Source: Citrobacter amalonaticus
GTDB lineage: Bacteria; Pseudomonadota; Gammaproteobacteria; Enterobacterales; Enterobacteriaceae
NCBI RefSeq assembly: GCF_018323885.1
Contig: NZ_AP024585.1
Coordinates: 3,534,001-3,598,000, forward strand
DNA length: 64,000 nt
Direction of reading: 5' to 3'
Numbering within the stretch: the stretch's first letter is position 1; every line of letters begins with the position of its first letter. A program made the position numbers and the translations under genes. Shown piece after piece: positions 28,685 through 38,668 of this stretch. The notes beneath the pieces are model-generated. The model was not told the DNA's origin. It saw only the letters and a list, made by a program, of their open reading frames with translations, and did no database searches.

Positions 28685-29662
28685 ATGAAAAAACAGTTCG
28701 TTCGTACCCTTGCTGCAAGCGTTTTACTGATGAGCACCTCTGTCCTGGCGCAAGAAGCGCCGTCGCGTACCGAATGTATCGCCCCGGCGAAACCGGGCGG
28801 CGGCTTTGACCTTACCTGCAAACTGATTCAGGTGAGCATGATGGAAACCGGCGCTATCGAGAAACCGATGCGCGTGACCTACATGCCAGGCGGCGTGGGC
28901 GCAGTCGCCTATAACGCGATCGTCGCGCAACGGCCCGCCGAAGCGGGGACGGTCGTGGCGTTCTCCGGCGGTTCGCTGTTGAACCTGTCGCAGGGTAAAT
29001 TTGGTCGTTACGGCGTGGATGATGTGCGCTGGCTGGCGAGCGTCGGTACGGACTACGGCATGATCGCCGTGCGCGCCGACTCACCGTGGAAGTCACTGAA
29101 AGATCTGCTCACCGCGATGGAAAAAGATCCCAACAGCGTGGTGATTGGCGCCGGGGCCTCTATTGGCAGCCAGGACTGGATGAAGTCGGCGCTGCTGGCG
29201 CAACAGGCTCACGTCGATCCGCACAAGATGCGCTATGTCGCCTTTGAAGGCGGCGGCGAACCAGTCACCGCACTGATGGGCAATCATGTACAGGTGGTTT
29301 CCGGCGATCTCAGTGAGATGGTGCCCTATCTGAGCGGCGATAAAATCCGCGTCCTCGCCGTCTTCTCTGAAAACCGTCTGCCCGGACAACTCGCCAATGT
29401 GCCTACCGCCAAAGAGCAGGGTTACGACCTGGTCTGGCCCATCATTCGCGGCTTTTATGTCGGCCCAAAAGTCAGTGATGACGAGTATCAATGGTGGGTG
29501 CAGGCATTTGAAAAACTCCAGCAGACCGACGCGTTCAAAAAGCAGCGCGACCTGCGTGGCCTGTTCGAATTCAATATGACGGGTCAACAGCTTGATGAGT
29601 ATGTCAAAAAACAGGTGACCGGTTACCGCGAGCAGGCGAAAGCCTTTGGCCTGGCGAAATAA
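28685..29662 (+). CDS. tctC: Periplasmic tricarboxylate-binding protein TctC
   Basis: 325 residues with a signal peptide (about 1-22, cut after V-L-A). The family motif P-A-K-P-G-G-G-F-D follows at about 36-44, and V-G-P-K-V-S-D-D-E near 258. This is the substrate-binding component of the tripartite tricarboxylate transporter and binds citrate and related acids. It is the first gene of tctCBA, and a GTGAGGATAA ribosome site precedes the ATG. Confidence 0.93.
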   Translation: MKKQFVRTLAASVLLMSTSVLAQEAPSRTECIAPAKPGGGFDLTCKLIQVSMMETGAIEKPMRVTYMPGGVGAVAYNAIVAQRPAEAGTVVAFSGGSLLNLSQGKFGRYGVDDVRWLASVGTDYGMIAVRADSPWKSLKDLLTAMEKDPNSVVIGAGASIGSQDWMKSALLAQQAHVDPHKMRYVAFEGGGEPVTALMGNHVQVVSGDLSEMVPYLSGDKIRVLAVFSENRLPGQLANVPTAKEQGYDLVWPIIRGFYVGPKVSDDEYQWWVQAFEKLQQTDAFKKQRDLRGLFEFNMTGQQLDEYVKKQVTGYREQAKAFGLAK

Positions 29663-29676
29663 AGATGGAGGCTCCG

Positions 29677-30108
29677 ATGAGCGATCGTATTTTCGCCGGT
29701 ATCTGGCTGTTGCTGTGTATCGCCGGGCTGTTTATCGCCTGGCAAATTCAGAGTGAATACAGTTACGAACCGGTCGGCCCGCGTCCGTTTCCGCTGGGGA
29801 TTATCGCCCTGATGGCGCTGTGCGCGCTGGCACTCCTGTTACGCCATCCGGATGTTGTGGACTGGCCGCGCCGGCACGTCCTGCAAAAACTGTTAACTAT
29901 GGTGATCGTCCTGTTGATGTACGCCTGGGGCTTTGAGTGGCTGGGCTTCCCTGTCGCCACCGCCATTCTGACGCTGGTGATTGGCATTCTGTTTGGCGCC
30001 ACATTACCCGCCGCGGGCATTTCCGGCGCGATCCTCGGCGTCGCCCTGTGGTATGCCTTCGACCGCCTGCTTGATGTCACCTTACCGCTCGGCGCCTGGC
30101 TGAGTTAA
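29677..30108 (+). CDS. tctB: Small membrane subunit TctB
   Basis: 143 residues with four predicted membrane helices (about 6-22, 37-54, 68-85, 100-130). The ATG at 29677 is chosen over 29665 because GGAGG lies five bases before it; the earlier ATG sits on top of that ribosome site. It starts 14 bases after tctC. TctB is the small integral subunit that works with TctA in sodium-driven tricarboxylate uptake. Confidence 0.88.
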   Translation: MSDRIFAGIWLLLCIAGLFIAWQIQSEYSYEPVGPRPFPLGIIALMALCALALLLRHPDVVDWPRRHVLQKLLTMVIVLLMYAWGFEWLGFPVATAILTLVIGILFGATLPAAGISGAILGVALWYAFDRLLDVTLPLGAWLS

Positions 30109-30118
30109 CGGAGAAACG

Positions 30119-31633
30119 ATGGATACCTGGATATATCTTTCTCAGGGTTTTGCGGTGGCGATGACGCCGGAAAACCTGGTGATCGCGCTGATCGGCTGCT
30201 TCGTCGGCACCATTGTCGGTCTGCTGCCGGGTCTGGGGCCGATCAACGGCGTGGCGATCCTGTTGCCACTGGCCTTTGCTTTGCATCTGCCAGCGGAATC
30301 GGCGCTAATCCTGTTGGCAACGGTTTACATTGGTTGCGAATACGGCGGACGCATTTCGTCGATTTTGCTCAACGTGCCCGGCGATGCGGCGGCAATTATG
30401 ACCGCGCTGGACGGCTACCCGATGGCGCAACAGGGGCGCGGCGGCGTCGCGCTCTCTATTTCAGCGGTCAGCTCCTTCTTTGGCTCACTGATCGCCATCG
30501 GCGGAATCATTCTGTTCGCCCCCTTACTGGCGCAATGGTCGCTGGCGTTTGGTCCGGCAGAGTACTTCGCGCTCATGGTTTTTGCGATTGCCTGTCTTGG
30601 CAGCATGATGGCGCAAAATCCGCTGAAATCGTTTCTGGCGGCGCTGATTGGTCTGGGACTGGCGACCGTCGGCGTTGACGCCAACACCGGGGTGTATCGC
30701 TTTACCTTTGACAGCGTGCATCTTTCTGACGGCGTGCAGTTTATCGTCGTGGTGATCGGCCTGTTCTCGGTTTCTGAAATCCTGCTGATGCTGGAACATA
30801 CCAGCAGCGGGCAGAAACTGGTACGCAAAACAGGGCGCATGCTGTTCAACGCCAAAGAAGGCGCGCAGTGCGTCGGCGCGACGCTGCGCTCGTCGGTGAT
30901 TGGCTTCTTCGTCGGCGTGCTGCCGGGCGCGGGTGCCACCATCGCCAGCGCCATCACCTACATGACCGAGAAAAAAATCAGCGGCAACAGCGACAGCTTC
31001 GGCAAAGGCGATATTCGTGGGGTTGCCGCACCAGAAGCGGCGAATAACGCGTCGGCCTGTGGCTCGTTTATTCCGATGCTGACGCTGGGCGTGCCGGGTT
31101 CCGGCACCACGGCGGTGATGATGGGTGCCCTAACCCTGTACAACATCACGCCGGGACCGGCGATGTTTACCGAACAACCGGATATCGTCTGGGGATTGAT
31201 TGCGGCTCTGCTGATTGCCAACGTGATGCTGCTGGTGATGAACATTCCGCTGATCGGCCTGTTCACCCGGATGCTGACCATCCCACTGTGGTTCCTGGTA
31301 CCGGCTATCGCGGCGGTTTCCGCTGTCGGGGTGTACGCCGTACACAGTACAACCTTCGATCTGGTGCTGATGGTCGCGCTCGGCGTGCTGGGCTACGTTC
31401 TGCGCAAAATGCACTTCCCGATGTCGCCGCTGATCTTAGGCTTTGTGCTGGGCGAAATGCTCGAACAAAACCTGCGCCGTGCGTTGTCGATCAGTAACGG
31501 CAATATGGCGATTCTGTGGGAAAGTAGCGTCACCAAAGTGCTGCTGGTGATGGCGGTGGCAGTCATTGTGATCCCGCCGCTGTTACGGATCCTCCGTAAG
31601 CGCCACACCAAACCGCAGGTGGATGTCGGGTAA
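30119..31633 (+). CDS. tctA: Large membrane subunit TctA of the tricarboxylate transporter
   Basis: 504 residues, highly hydrophobic with about 11-12 membrane spans. The signature G-L-L-P-G-L-G-P-I-N-G lies near 40-50, and its internal-repeat counterpart G-V-L-P-G-A-G-A-T near 265. It begins ten bases after tctB with ACGGAG upstream. TctA forms the transport pathway and accepts citrate delivered by TctC. It is the last gene of the operon; a REP element follows directly. Confidence 0.93.
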   Translation: MDTWIYLSQGFAVAMTPENLVIALIGCFVGTIVGLLPGLGPINGVAILLPLAFALHLPAESALILLATVYIGCEYGGRISSILLNVPGDAAAIMTALDGYPMAQQGRGGVALSISAVSSFFGSLIAIGGIILFAPLLAQWSLAFGPAEYFALMVFAIACLGSMMAQNPLKSFLAALIGLGLATVGVDANTGVYRFTFDSVHLSDGVQFIVVVIGLFSVSEILLMLEHTSSGQKLVRKTGRMLFNAKEGAQCVGATLRSSVIGFFVGVLPGAGATIASAITYMTEKKISGNSDSFGKGDIRGVAAPEAANNASACGSFIPMLTLGVPGSGTTAVMMGALTLYNITPGPAMFTEQPDIVWGLIAALLIANVMLLVMNIPLIGLFTRMLTIPLWFLVPAIAAVSAVGVYAVHSTTFDLVLMVALGVLGYVLRKMHFPMSPLILGFVLGEMLEQNLRRALSISNGNMAILWESSVTKVLLVMAVAVIVIPPLLRILRKRHTKPQVDVG

Positions 31634-31634
31634 T

Positions 31635-31669
31635 GCCTCGCCGGATGGCGCTTCGCTTATCCGGCCTAC
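31635..31669. repeat. REP element after tctA
   Basis: GCCGGATGGCG and CTTATCCGGC arms form the standard enterobacterial REP palindrome, placed between tctA and the convergent hydrolase gene. A partial copy lies near 31707. Confidence 0.8.
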
Positions 31670-31719
31670 CCGCAACCCAGGCCGCATAAAACACGCCGCG
31701 TTGTCATCCGGCAACAGTC

Positions 31720-33219
31720 TCAATTCTTAACATTCCTTCCGATAACCGCCTCAATCCGTTCCTTCATATAGGGAAAGAACGGATTCGAGGTGACACGCAT
31801 TAACGTATCCAGCCCCACCAGCAGCGTGGAGGTCTCTCCGCGCAGCGCAATCGTGCCAATGCTCAGCCCATAGCGATTCAACACATCCGGCTTCAACCCA
31901 TACAACGAATCGGTCAGTGGAAAGGGCACCGCCACATGCGACAACGAATACATCTCCTGCGGCCAGGCCTCCTGTAACGGCTGAACCTGCACATCACGCG
32001 TTCCGGCGAGGGTGTCACGCGCCACCACGGCCAGCGTTTCTGCCGTGGCATTAGTGACCACCGTTGTGCGGTAAGCTCGCGGTACGGAGGGCAGCAACGT
32101 CGCGGCGGCGGTATAAGAAGATGTCCGCAGCAGAGGGCGCAGGTTAGCCGCCTGATTGATATCAAACAGCACCAGTTCGCTGCCGTTAGGTCCCAGATAG
32201 CGATACAACGACTCCACTACCGCCTGGGTGCTGACGGTGGAATCCATTACCGACTGGAAGGTCAGCACCGGCGGCAGATCGTGAAGTCGCATAGTCTGCG
32301 CATCCTGGACAATTTGCTGCTGTAGCGCTTTGGTCAGCAGATAAGACTGCCGCGCCGCATTGACAGGAAACGAATTGTATTTGAAGGGGTTAAATTCTGG
32401 CGTGACGTTGAGCCACGCGGCTTTGGCAAACGCGGGAAACAGCGCCGGTAACCCCGCCAGCCCGGCAAAACGGGCGAATGACGTGACGCCAATCATCGGC
32501 GACAGCAACACCACCTGACGCGGACGTCGCAGCGTGGCGTCGTCCAGACTGTCCAGCGTGTATTTCAGCGCCAGCGCGCCGCCGTTAGAGTACCCCACCA
32601 GATGCAGCGGCACCTCGTTACCCACCAGTCTCGTCGCCTCACGCACCGCCAGACGTGTCGCGGCCAGCCACGCTTCCCAGTCGACCGCCGTTAACGCGCC
32701 TGGCGCGGTGCCGTGTCCGGGCAGGCGTGGCACCACGGCGATAAATCCCTGCTGCTGGTAGATCCGGGCGATATCTTTCAGGCTGTAGGGCGAGTCGGTC
32801 AGGCCGTGGAGCATCACGGCAACGCCGCGCGGTTTGCCTTGCGGCATCAACACGAATGAGCGGTTCCAGTTGGGGGTAAATTGCGCCGGAGCAACCCGAC
32901 TGCCCGACCAGAAACGGTTGATCGGCGTCTGCTCATCCGGGCTCAGCGTATCGCCCACCTGTTTTTGTAGATCGGCAAACAGCGCCGCTTCCCGTACCTG
33001 ATACTGCGCAAAGGTGGCGTTATCCAGCGCCGCCGCGCTCATTTCATTCCCGTGCCAGGTATGCCAGGAATGAAGATCAGGCCCACTCTCTGTCTGATAC
33101 ACCCGCACGCCGAGAAAAATAATCAGTACCACCAGCAGCGTCAGCACCACGTGTTTGATCAGCGCCAACAGGCCGGAACTGACCCACTTCACCCGACGGA
33201 AGAGGTTTTTAAGCAACAT
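31720..33219 (-). CDS. Membrane-anchored alpha/beta hydrolase
   Basis: 499 residues. An N-terminal membrane segment (about 18-38) precedes a linker and an alpha/beta-hydrolase domain with H-G-L-T-D-S-P (138-144) as oxyanion region, G-H-G-T-A-P-G (168-174) and nucleophile elbow G-Y-S-N-G-G (209-214, Ser211). It is likely an esterase or lipase-like enzyme facing the periplasm. The substrate is unknown. It is a lone gene between tctA and glaH. Confidence 0.8.
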   Translation of the reverse strand: MLLKNLFRRVKWVSSGLLALIKHVVLTLLVVLIIFLGVRVYQTESGPDLHSWHTWHGNEMSAAALDNATFAQYQVREAALFADLQKQVGDTLSPDEQTPINRFWSGSRVAPAQFTPNWNRSFVLMPQGKPRGVAVMLHGLTDSPYSLKDIARIYQQQGFIAVVPRLPGHGTAPGALTAVDWEAWLAATRLAVREATRLVGNEVPLHLVGYSNGGALALKYTLDSLDDATLRRPRQVVLLSPMIGVTSFARFAGLAGLPALFPAFAKAAWLNVTPEFNPFKYNSFPVNAARQSYLLTKALQQQIVQDAQTMRLHDLPPVLTFQSVMDSTVSTQAVVESLYRYLGPNGSELVLFDINQAANLRPLLRTSSYTAAATLLPSVPRAYRTTVVTNATAETLAVVARDTLAGTRDVQVQPLQEAWPQEMYSLSHVAVPFPLTDSLYGLKPDVLNRYGLSIGTIALRGETSTLLVGLDTLMRVTSNPFFPYMKERIEAVIGRNVKN

Positions 33220-33336
33220 GTTTATCCCGAACCTCGCTCATCAGACACACCGCAACCGGCGTTAGTGTAGGCTAACCGGCGGTTTCCTCAACCTTTTCCG
33301 CCATTTTCTCCCGATACGCATGCATTTACCCCTGCA

Positions 33337-33492
33337 TTTAATAATGTTCAATATTTGTTGTTTTTGATCACAAAAAAGAAACAAAAAGTTCATTTTGTGC
33401 ACGCTTTCTAAAAATGTAGATATTTTTAATTTATGGCTACGAAATGAGCTTCGCCATGTCTCCCTGACCATCTACTGAGAGGATCGATTCTG
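33337..33492 (+). promoter_or_regulatory. Upstream control region of glaH (csiD promoter region)
   Basis: In E. coli this promoter depends on sigma-S and cAMP-CRP. A CRP-like right half, TTGATCACAAA, lies at about 33364-33374 with a poor left half (TTTGTTG), followed by AT-rich promoter DNA. Exact promoter elements cannot be fixed by eye. Confidence 0.45.
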
Positions 33493-34470
33493 ATGAATGC
33501 ACTGACTGCCGTTAAACCAAACGCTGAAGATCCAGGCCAACCTGGCAACGGATTTACGCTGAAACCGTCAGCCCAATCCCCACGTCTGCTGGAGCTGACC
33601 TTTTCCGCCCGGACGACAGAACACTTTCTTCGGCAGGTCGCGCAATGGCCGGTGCAGGCACTGGAATACAAATCGTTCCTGCGCTTCAAAGTGGGCAAGA
33701 TCCTTGACGATCTGTGCGACAACCAGCTGCAGCCGCTGCTGCTGAAAACGCTGCTGGATCGCGCAAAGGGCGCGTTACTGATCAACGCAGAAGGCATCGA
33801 TAACGTGGCGCAGGCTGACGATATGGTCAAACTGGCAACCGCGGTGGCCCATCTGGTTGGACGCTCCAACTTTGATGCCATGAGCGGTCAGTATTATGCG
33901 CGCTTTGTGGTAAAAAACGTCGATAACTCAGACAGCTATCTGCGTCAGCCACACCGCGTAATGGAGTTGCATAACGACGGCACCTACGTCGAAGAGATCA
34001 CCGATTACGTGCTGATGATGAAAATCGACGAGCAAAACATGACCGGCGGCAACTCGCTGCTGCTGCATCTTGACGACTGGGAACATCTTGACGAGTACTT
34101 CAGCCACCCACTGGCGCGCCGTCCGATGCGCTTCGCTGCGCCGCCCAGCAAGAACGTCAGTCATGATGTGTACCACCCGGTATTTGACGTCGACCAACAG
34201 GGCCGCCCGGTTATGCGCTACATCGACCAGTTTGTGCAGCCAAAAGATTTTGAAGAAGGTGTCTGGCTGAGCGAGCTGTCTGATGCGCTGGAAACCAGCA
34301 AAAGCATCCTGTCCGTTCCGGTTTCGGTGGGTAAATTCCTGTTGATCAACAACCTGTTCTGGCTACACGGACGCGATCGTTTTACCTCGCACCCGGACCT
34401 GCGCCGCGAACTCATGCGTCAGCGCGGCTACTTCGCTTATTCCACCCACCACTACCAGACGCATCAGTAA
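33493..34470 (+). CDS. glaH: Glutarate 2-hydroxylase
   Basis: 325 residues, the usual length for CsiD/GlaH. This Fe(II)/2-oxoglutarate-dependent oxygenase hydroxylates glutarate to L-2-hydroxyglutarate in lysine degradation. The metal-binding set is visible as H-N-D (about 160-162, in M-E-L-H-N-D-G-T) and a distal His in W-L-H-G-R-D-R-F. The ATG follows GAGAGGATCG. It is the first gene of the glaH-lhgO-gabDTP-csiR operon, induced at carbon starvation in E. coli and repressed by CsiR. Confidence 0.95.
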   Translation: MNALTAVKPNAEDPGQPGNGFTLKPSAQSPRLLELTFSARTTEHFLRQVAQWPVQALEYKSFLRFKVGKILDDLCDNQLQPLLLKTLLDRAKGALLINAEGIDNVAQADDMVKLATAVAHLVGRSNFDAMSGQYYARFVVKNVDNSDSYLRQPHRVMELHNDGTYVEEITDYVLMMKIDEQNMTGGNSLLLHLDDWEHLDEYFSHPLARRPMRFAAPPSKNVSHDVYHPVFDVDQQGRPVMRYIDQFVQPKDFEEGVWLSELSDALETSKSILSVPVSVGKFLLINNLFWLHGRDRFTSHPDLRRELMRQRGYFAYSTHHYQTHQ

Positions 34471-34488
34471 GCGTGAAGGAACAAGCGG

Positions 34489-35757
34489 ATGTATGATTTT
34501 GTGATTATTGGCGGCGGCATTATTGGCATGTCGACCGCCATGCAGTTAAGTGAGGTCTATCCGGACGCTCGCATCGCGCTGCTGGAAAAAGAGTCCGGCC
34601 CGGCCTGTCATCAGACGGGCCACAACAGCGGCGTGATCCATGCCGGGGTCTATTACACTCCCGGCAGTCTGAAAGCGCAGTTTTGTCTCGCCGGTAACCG
34701 TGCGACCAAAGCCTTTTGCGATCAAAACAGCATCCGCTACGACACCTGCGGCAAGATGTTGGTCGCCACCTCTGAACAGGAAATGGAACGGATGCGCGCC
34801 CTGTGGGATCGCACCGCCGCGAATGGCTTAGAACGCGAGTGGCTGAATGCGCAGGAATTGCGCGAGCGCGAACCAAACATCACCGGACTCGGCGGCATTT
34901 TTGTGCCGTCCAGCGGGATCGTCAGCTACCGGGAGGTCACGGCGGCGATGGCGAAAATCTTCCAGGCCAGAGGCGGCGAAATTATCTACAACGCCGACGT
35001 CAGCGCTCTGAAAGAGCACGCCTCGGGCGTGGTCGTGCGTACCCGCCAGGGACAGGAATGTGAAGGGTCGACGCTAATTACCTGCTCCGGACTGATGGCC
35101 GATCGGCTGGTGAAAATGCTCGGCGTCGAGCCAGGTTTTATCATCTGCCCGTTCCGTGGCGAGTACTTCCGCCTGGCGGCGGAACACAACCATATCGTCA
35201 ACCATCTGATCTACCCGATCCCCGATCCGGCGATGCCGTTTCTCGGCGTCCATCTCACCCGCATGATCGACGGCAGCGTCACGGTTGGGCCGAATGCGGT
35301 GCTGGCGTTTAAGCGCGAGGGCTATCGCAAACGCGACTTTTCGCTCAGCGATACGCTGGAGATCCTCGGTTCTTCCGGCATTCGTCGGGTTCTGCAAAAC
35401 AACCTGCGCGCCGGTTTAAGCGAAATGAAAAACTCGCTGTGCAAGAGTGGCTATCTGCGACTGGTGCAAAAGTACTGCCCGAGCCTGACGCTAAACGATC
35501 TGCAACCGTGGCCTGCAGGCGTCCGCGCTCAGGCCGTTTCGCCGGACGGCAAGCTGATTGACGATTTTCTGTTTGTCACCACACCGCGATCGATCCACAC
35601 CTGCAATGCCGCCTCCCCGGCGGCGACGTCAGCGCTGCCTATCGGCGCACACATCGTCAGCCAGGTACAAACGCTGCTGGCAAACCAGAGCAACCCCGGA
35701 CGCACGCTGCGTGCGGCACGTAGCGTGGACACCTTACACGCCGCTTTCACCCGTTAA
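34489..35757 (+). CDS. lhgO: L-2-hydroxyglutarate dehydrogenase/oxidase
   Basis: 422 residues. The FAD-binding motif V-I-I-G-G-G-I-I-G lies at 5-13, followed by a DAO-type fold with H-N-S-G-V-I-H-A-G near 45-53. It oxidises L-2-hydroxyglutarate made by GlaH to 2-oxoglutarate and passes electrons to the quinone pool. It starts 18 bases after glaH with GAAGGA ahead of the ATG, so the two steps are produced together. Confidence 0.95.
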   Translation: MYDFVIIGGGIIGMSTAMQLSEVYPDARIALLEKESGPACHQTGHNSGVIHAGVYYTPGSLKAQFCLAGNRATKAFCDQNSIRYDTCGKMLVATSEQEMERMRALWDRTAANGLEREWLNAQELREREPNITGLGGIFVPSSGIVSYREVTAAMAKIFQARGGEIIYNADVSALKEHASGVVVRTRQGQECEGSTLITCSGLMADRLVKMLGVEPGFIICPFRGEYFRLAAEHNHIVNHLIYPIPDPAMPFLGVHLTRMIDGSVTVGPNAVLAFKREGYRKRDFSLSDTLEILGSSGIRRVLQNNLRAGLSEMKNSLCKSGYLRLVQKYCPSLTLNDLQPWPAGVRAQAVSPDGKLIDDFLFVTTPRSIHTCNAASPAATSALPIGAHIVSQVQTLLANQSNPGRTLRAARSVDTLHAAFTR

Positions 35758-35781
35758 CCTTTTTTCAGACAGGAAGCCATC

Positions 35782-37233
35782 ATGCAACTAAACGATCCGA
35801 CGTTGTTCCGTCAGCAGGCCTTGATCGACGGCCAGTGGCGCGATGCCGATAGCGGCGAAGTCATTGCGGTGACCAACCCGGCCAACGGCAAGACGCTGGG
35901 CAGCGTGCCGAAAATGGGCAGCGCGGAAACCCGCGACGCCATTGAGGCCGCTAACCGCGCGCTGCCCGCCTGGCGCGACCTCACCGCCAAAGAGCGGGCG
36001 AATATTCTGCGTCGCTGGTTCAATCTGATGCTGGAGCATCAGGACGATCTCGCCCGCCTGATGACCCTGGAACAGGGCAAGCCGCTGGCAGAAGCCAAAG
36101 GGGAAATCAGCTATGCCGCCTCCTTTATTGAGTGGTTTGCCGAAGAGGGCAAACGCATTTATGGCGACACCATACCCGGACACCAGGCCGACAAACGCCT
36201 GATCGTCATTAAGCAACCGATTGGCGTTACTGCCGCCATTACGCCGTGGAACTTCCCGTCAGCGATGATCACCCGCAAAGCCGGTCCGGCACTGGCGGCT
36301 GGCTGCACGATGGTGCTTAAACCCGCCAGCCAGACGCCGTTCTCCGCGCTGGCGCTGGCGGAACTGGCAAACCGCGCCGGGATCCCGCCGGGCGTATTCA
36401 GTGTTGTCACCGGTTCGGCGGGCGCGGTCGGTAACGAACTGACCCACAATCCGCTGGTGCGCAAACTGTCGTTCACCGGTTCGACGGAGATTGGTCGTCA
36501 GTTGATGGAACAGTGCGCCAAAGACATCAAAAAAGTCTCTCTGGAGTTGGGCGGTAATGCGCCGTTTATCGTCTTTGACGATGCCTGCCTCGATAAAGCG
36601 GTTGAAGGCGCGCTGGCGTCCAAGTTCCGCAACGCCGGACAGACCTGCGTCTGCGCCAACCGTCTGTATGTGCAGGACGGCGTTTATGAGCGCTTTGCGG
36701 AGAAGCTGCAACAGGCGGTGGAAAAACTGCATCTCGGTGACGGTCTGGCACCCGACGTCACTACCGGCCCACTGATTGATGAGAAAGCGGTCGCCAAAGT
36801 GCAGGAGCATATTGCCGATGCGCTGGAAAAAGGGGCGCGCATCATCACCGGCGGAAAACCGCACGCGCTGGGCGGTAATTTCTTCCAGCCCACCATTCTG
36901 GTGGACGTGCCAGACAACGCAAAGGTCGCCAAAGAAGAGACCTTCGGTCCATTGGCTCCGCTGTTCCGCTTTAGTGATGAAGCCGACGTGATCAGACAGG
37001 CCAACGACACCGAGTTTGGTCTGGCGGCCTATTTCTACGCCCGCGATTTGAGCCGCGTCTTTCGCGTTGGCGAGGCGCTGGAGTACGGCATCGTCGGCAT
37101 TAATACCGGCATTATCTCGAACGAAGTCGCGCCGTTTGGCGGGATCAAAGCCTCCGGTCTTGGCCGTGAAGGTTCCAAATACGGCATCGAAGATTACTTA
37201 GAAATCAAATACCTGTGCATTGGCCTTTCATAA
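35782..37233 (+). CDS. gabD: Succinate-semialdehyde dehydrogenase (NADP+)
   Basis: 483 residues, standard for GabD. The aldehyde dehydrogenase active site shows the base E-L-G-G-N-A-P (Glu near 255) and the nucleophile G-Q-T-C-V-C-A-N (Cys near 289). It oxidises succinate semialdehyde, made from GABA by GabT, to succinate. It lies 24 bases after lhgO and 22 before gabT. Confidence 0.96.
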   Translation: MQLNDPTLFRQQALIDGQWRDADSGEVIAVTNPANGKTLGSVPKMGSAETRDAIEAANRALPAWRDLTAKERANILRRWFNLMLEHQDDLARLMTLEQGKPLAEAKGEISYAASFIEWFAEEGKRIYGDTIPGHQADKRLIVIKQPIGVTAAITPWNFPSAMITRKAGPALAAGCTMVLKPASQTPFSALALAELANRAGIPPGVFSVVTGSAGAVGNELTHNPLVRKLSFTGSTEIGRQLMEQCAKDIKKVSLELGGNAPFIVFDDACLDKAVEGALASKFRNAGQTCVCANRLYVQDGVYERFAEKLQQAVEKLHLGDGLAPDVTTGPLIDEKAVAKVQEHIADALEKGARIITGGKPHALGGNFFQPTILVDVPDNAKVAKEETFGPLAPLFRFSDEADVIRQANDTEFGLAAYFYARDLSRVFRVGEALEYGIVGINTGIISNEVAPFGGIKASGLGREGSKYGIEDYLEIKYLCIGLS

Positions 37234-37255
37234 TAAATCAACTGGAGAACACCTG

Positions 37256-38539
37256 ATGAGCACCAATAACGAATTAATGCAGCGTCGCGCTCATGCCGTC
37301 CCGCGTGGCGTAGGACAAATTCATCCGATCTTTGCCGCGCGCGCGGAAAACTGCCGGGTCTGGGATGTGGAAGGCCGTGAATTCCTGGATTTTGCTGGCG
37401 GCATCGCGGTGCTGAACACCGGACACCTGCACCCGCAGATCGTCTCGGCAGTCGAAGCGCAACTGAAAAAACTGTCCCACACCTGCTTCCAGGTGTTGGC
37501 CTATGAGCCGTATCTGCAACTGTGCGAAATCATGAACCAGAAAGTGCCGGGCGACTTCGCCAAGAAGACCCTGCTGGTCACCACCGGTTCCGAAGCGGTA
37601 GAAAACGCTGTGAAGATCGCCCGCGCGGCAACGAAACGGACGGGGACGATCGCCTTTAGCGGTGCATACCACGGTCGCACTCACTACACCCTGTCGCTGA
37701 CCGGGAAAGTGAACCCGTACTCCGCCGGAATGGGGCTGATGCCGGGTCACGTCTATCGCGCGCTCTATCCGTGCGCCTTGCACGGCATTAGCGAAGATGA
37801 CGCCATCGCCAGCATTCACCGCATCTTTAAAAATGATGCCGCGCCGGAAGATATCGCCGCCATCGTGATTGAACCAGTACAGGGCGAAGGCGGTTTTTAC
37901 GCCGCCTCTCCGGCCTTTATGCAGCGCCTGCGCGCGATTTGCGACGAACACGGGATCATGCTGATTGCCGATGAAGTACAGAGCGGTGCGGGGCGTACCG
38001 GTACGCTGTTTGCGATGGAGCAGATGGGCGTGGCACCGGACATCACCACCTTCGCCAAATCCATTGCCGGGGGCTTCCCGCTGGCGGGCGTCACCGGACG
38101 CGCCGACGTCATGGACGCCATCCCGCCGGGTGGACTGGGCGGCACCTATGCCGGTAACCCGATTGCCTGCGCCGCCGCGCTGGCGGTCCTGAACATTTTC
38201 GAGCAGGAAAATCTGCTGCAAAAAGCCAACGAACTCGGCAAAACCCTGCGCAACGGTCTGCTGGCGATTGCCGAAACGCATCGTGAAATCGGCGATGTCC
38301 GTGGAATGGGGGCGATGATCGCCATCGAACTGTTTGAAGACGGCGACCACAACAAGCCGGATGCAAAACTGACGGCAGAGATCGTCGCGCGCGCCCGCGA
38401 CAAAGGTCTGATCCTGCTCTCCTGTGGGCCGTACTACAACGTGCTGCGCATCCTCGTTCCGCTCACCATTGAAGAGGCGCAAATCCGCCAGGGGCTGGAC
38501 ATTATCGCCCAGTGTTTTGATGAGGCGAAACACGGTTAA
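37256..38539 (+). CDS. gabT: 4-aminobutyrate aminotransferase
   Basis: 427 residues starting M-S-T-N-N-E-L-M-Q-R-R, matching the E. coli start, with ACTGGAG upstream; an in-frame earlier start lies inside gabD and is not used. The PLP lysine is in T-F-A-K-S-I-A-G-G near 268. It transfers the amino group of GABA (or 5-aminovalerate in lysine breakdown) to 2-oxoglutarate. Confidence 0.96.
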   Translation: MSTNNELMQRRAHAVPRGVGQIHPIFAARAENCRVWDVEGREFLDFAGGIAVLNTGHLHPQIVSAVEAQLKKLSHTCFQVLAYEPYLQLCEIMNQKVPGDFAKKTLLVTTGSEAVENAVKIARAATKRTGTIAFSGAYHGRTHYTLSLTGKVNPYSAGMGLMPGHVYRALYPCALHGISEDDAIASIHRIFKNDAAPEDIAAIVIEPVQGEGGFYAASPAFMQRLRAICDEHGIMLIADEVQSGAGRTGTLFAMEQMGVAPDITTFAKSIAGGFPLAGVTGRADVMDAIPPGGLGGTYAGNPIACAAALAVLNIFEQENLLQKANELGKTLRNGLLAIAETHREIGDVRGMGAMIAIELFEDGDHNKPDAKLTAEIVARARDKGLILLSCGPYYNVLRILVPLTIEEAQIRQGLDIIAQCFDEAKHG

Positions 38540-38554
38540 CACGCCTGTAGCGCT

Positions 38555-38637
38555 GCCGGACAAGATGCCTCGGCGTCTTGTCCGGCCTGGAAAACCTCTC
38601 CTCTGAAGGTCGGATAAGGCGGAGCCGCCATCCGGCA
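38555..38637. repeat. Hairpin plus REP element between gabT and gabP
   Basis: GCCGGACAAGA and TCTTGTCCGGC (38555-38586) form an 11-bp stem. A REP-type palindrome CGGATAAGGCGGAGCC..CCATCCGGCA follows at 38611-38637. Such elements stabilise upstream mRNA and reduce expression of the downstream gene, here the permease. Confidence 0.75.
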
Positions 38638-38668
38638 AACGGTTCAATAACAATAAAGAGGTCATAAG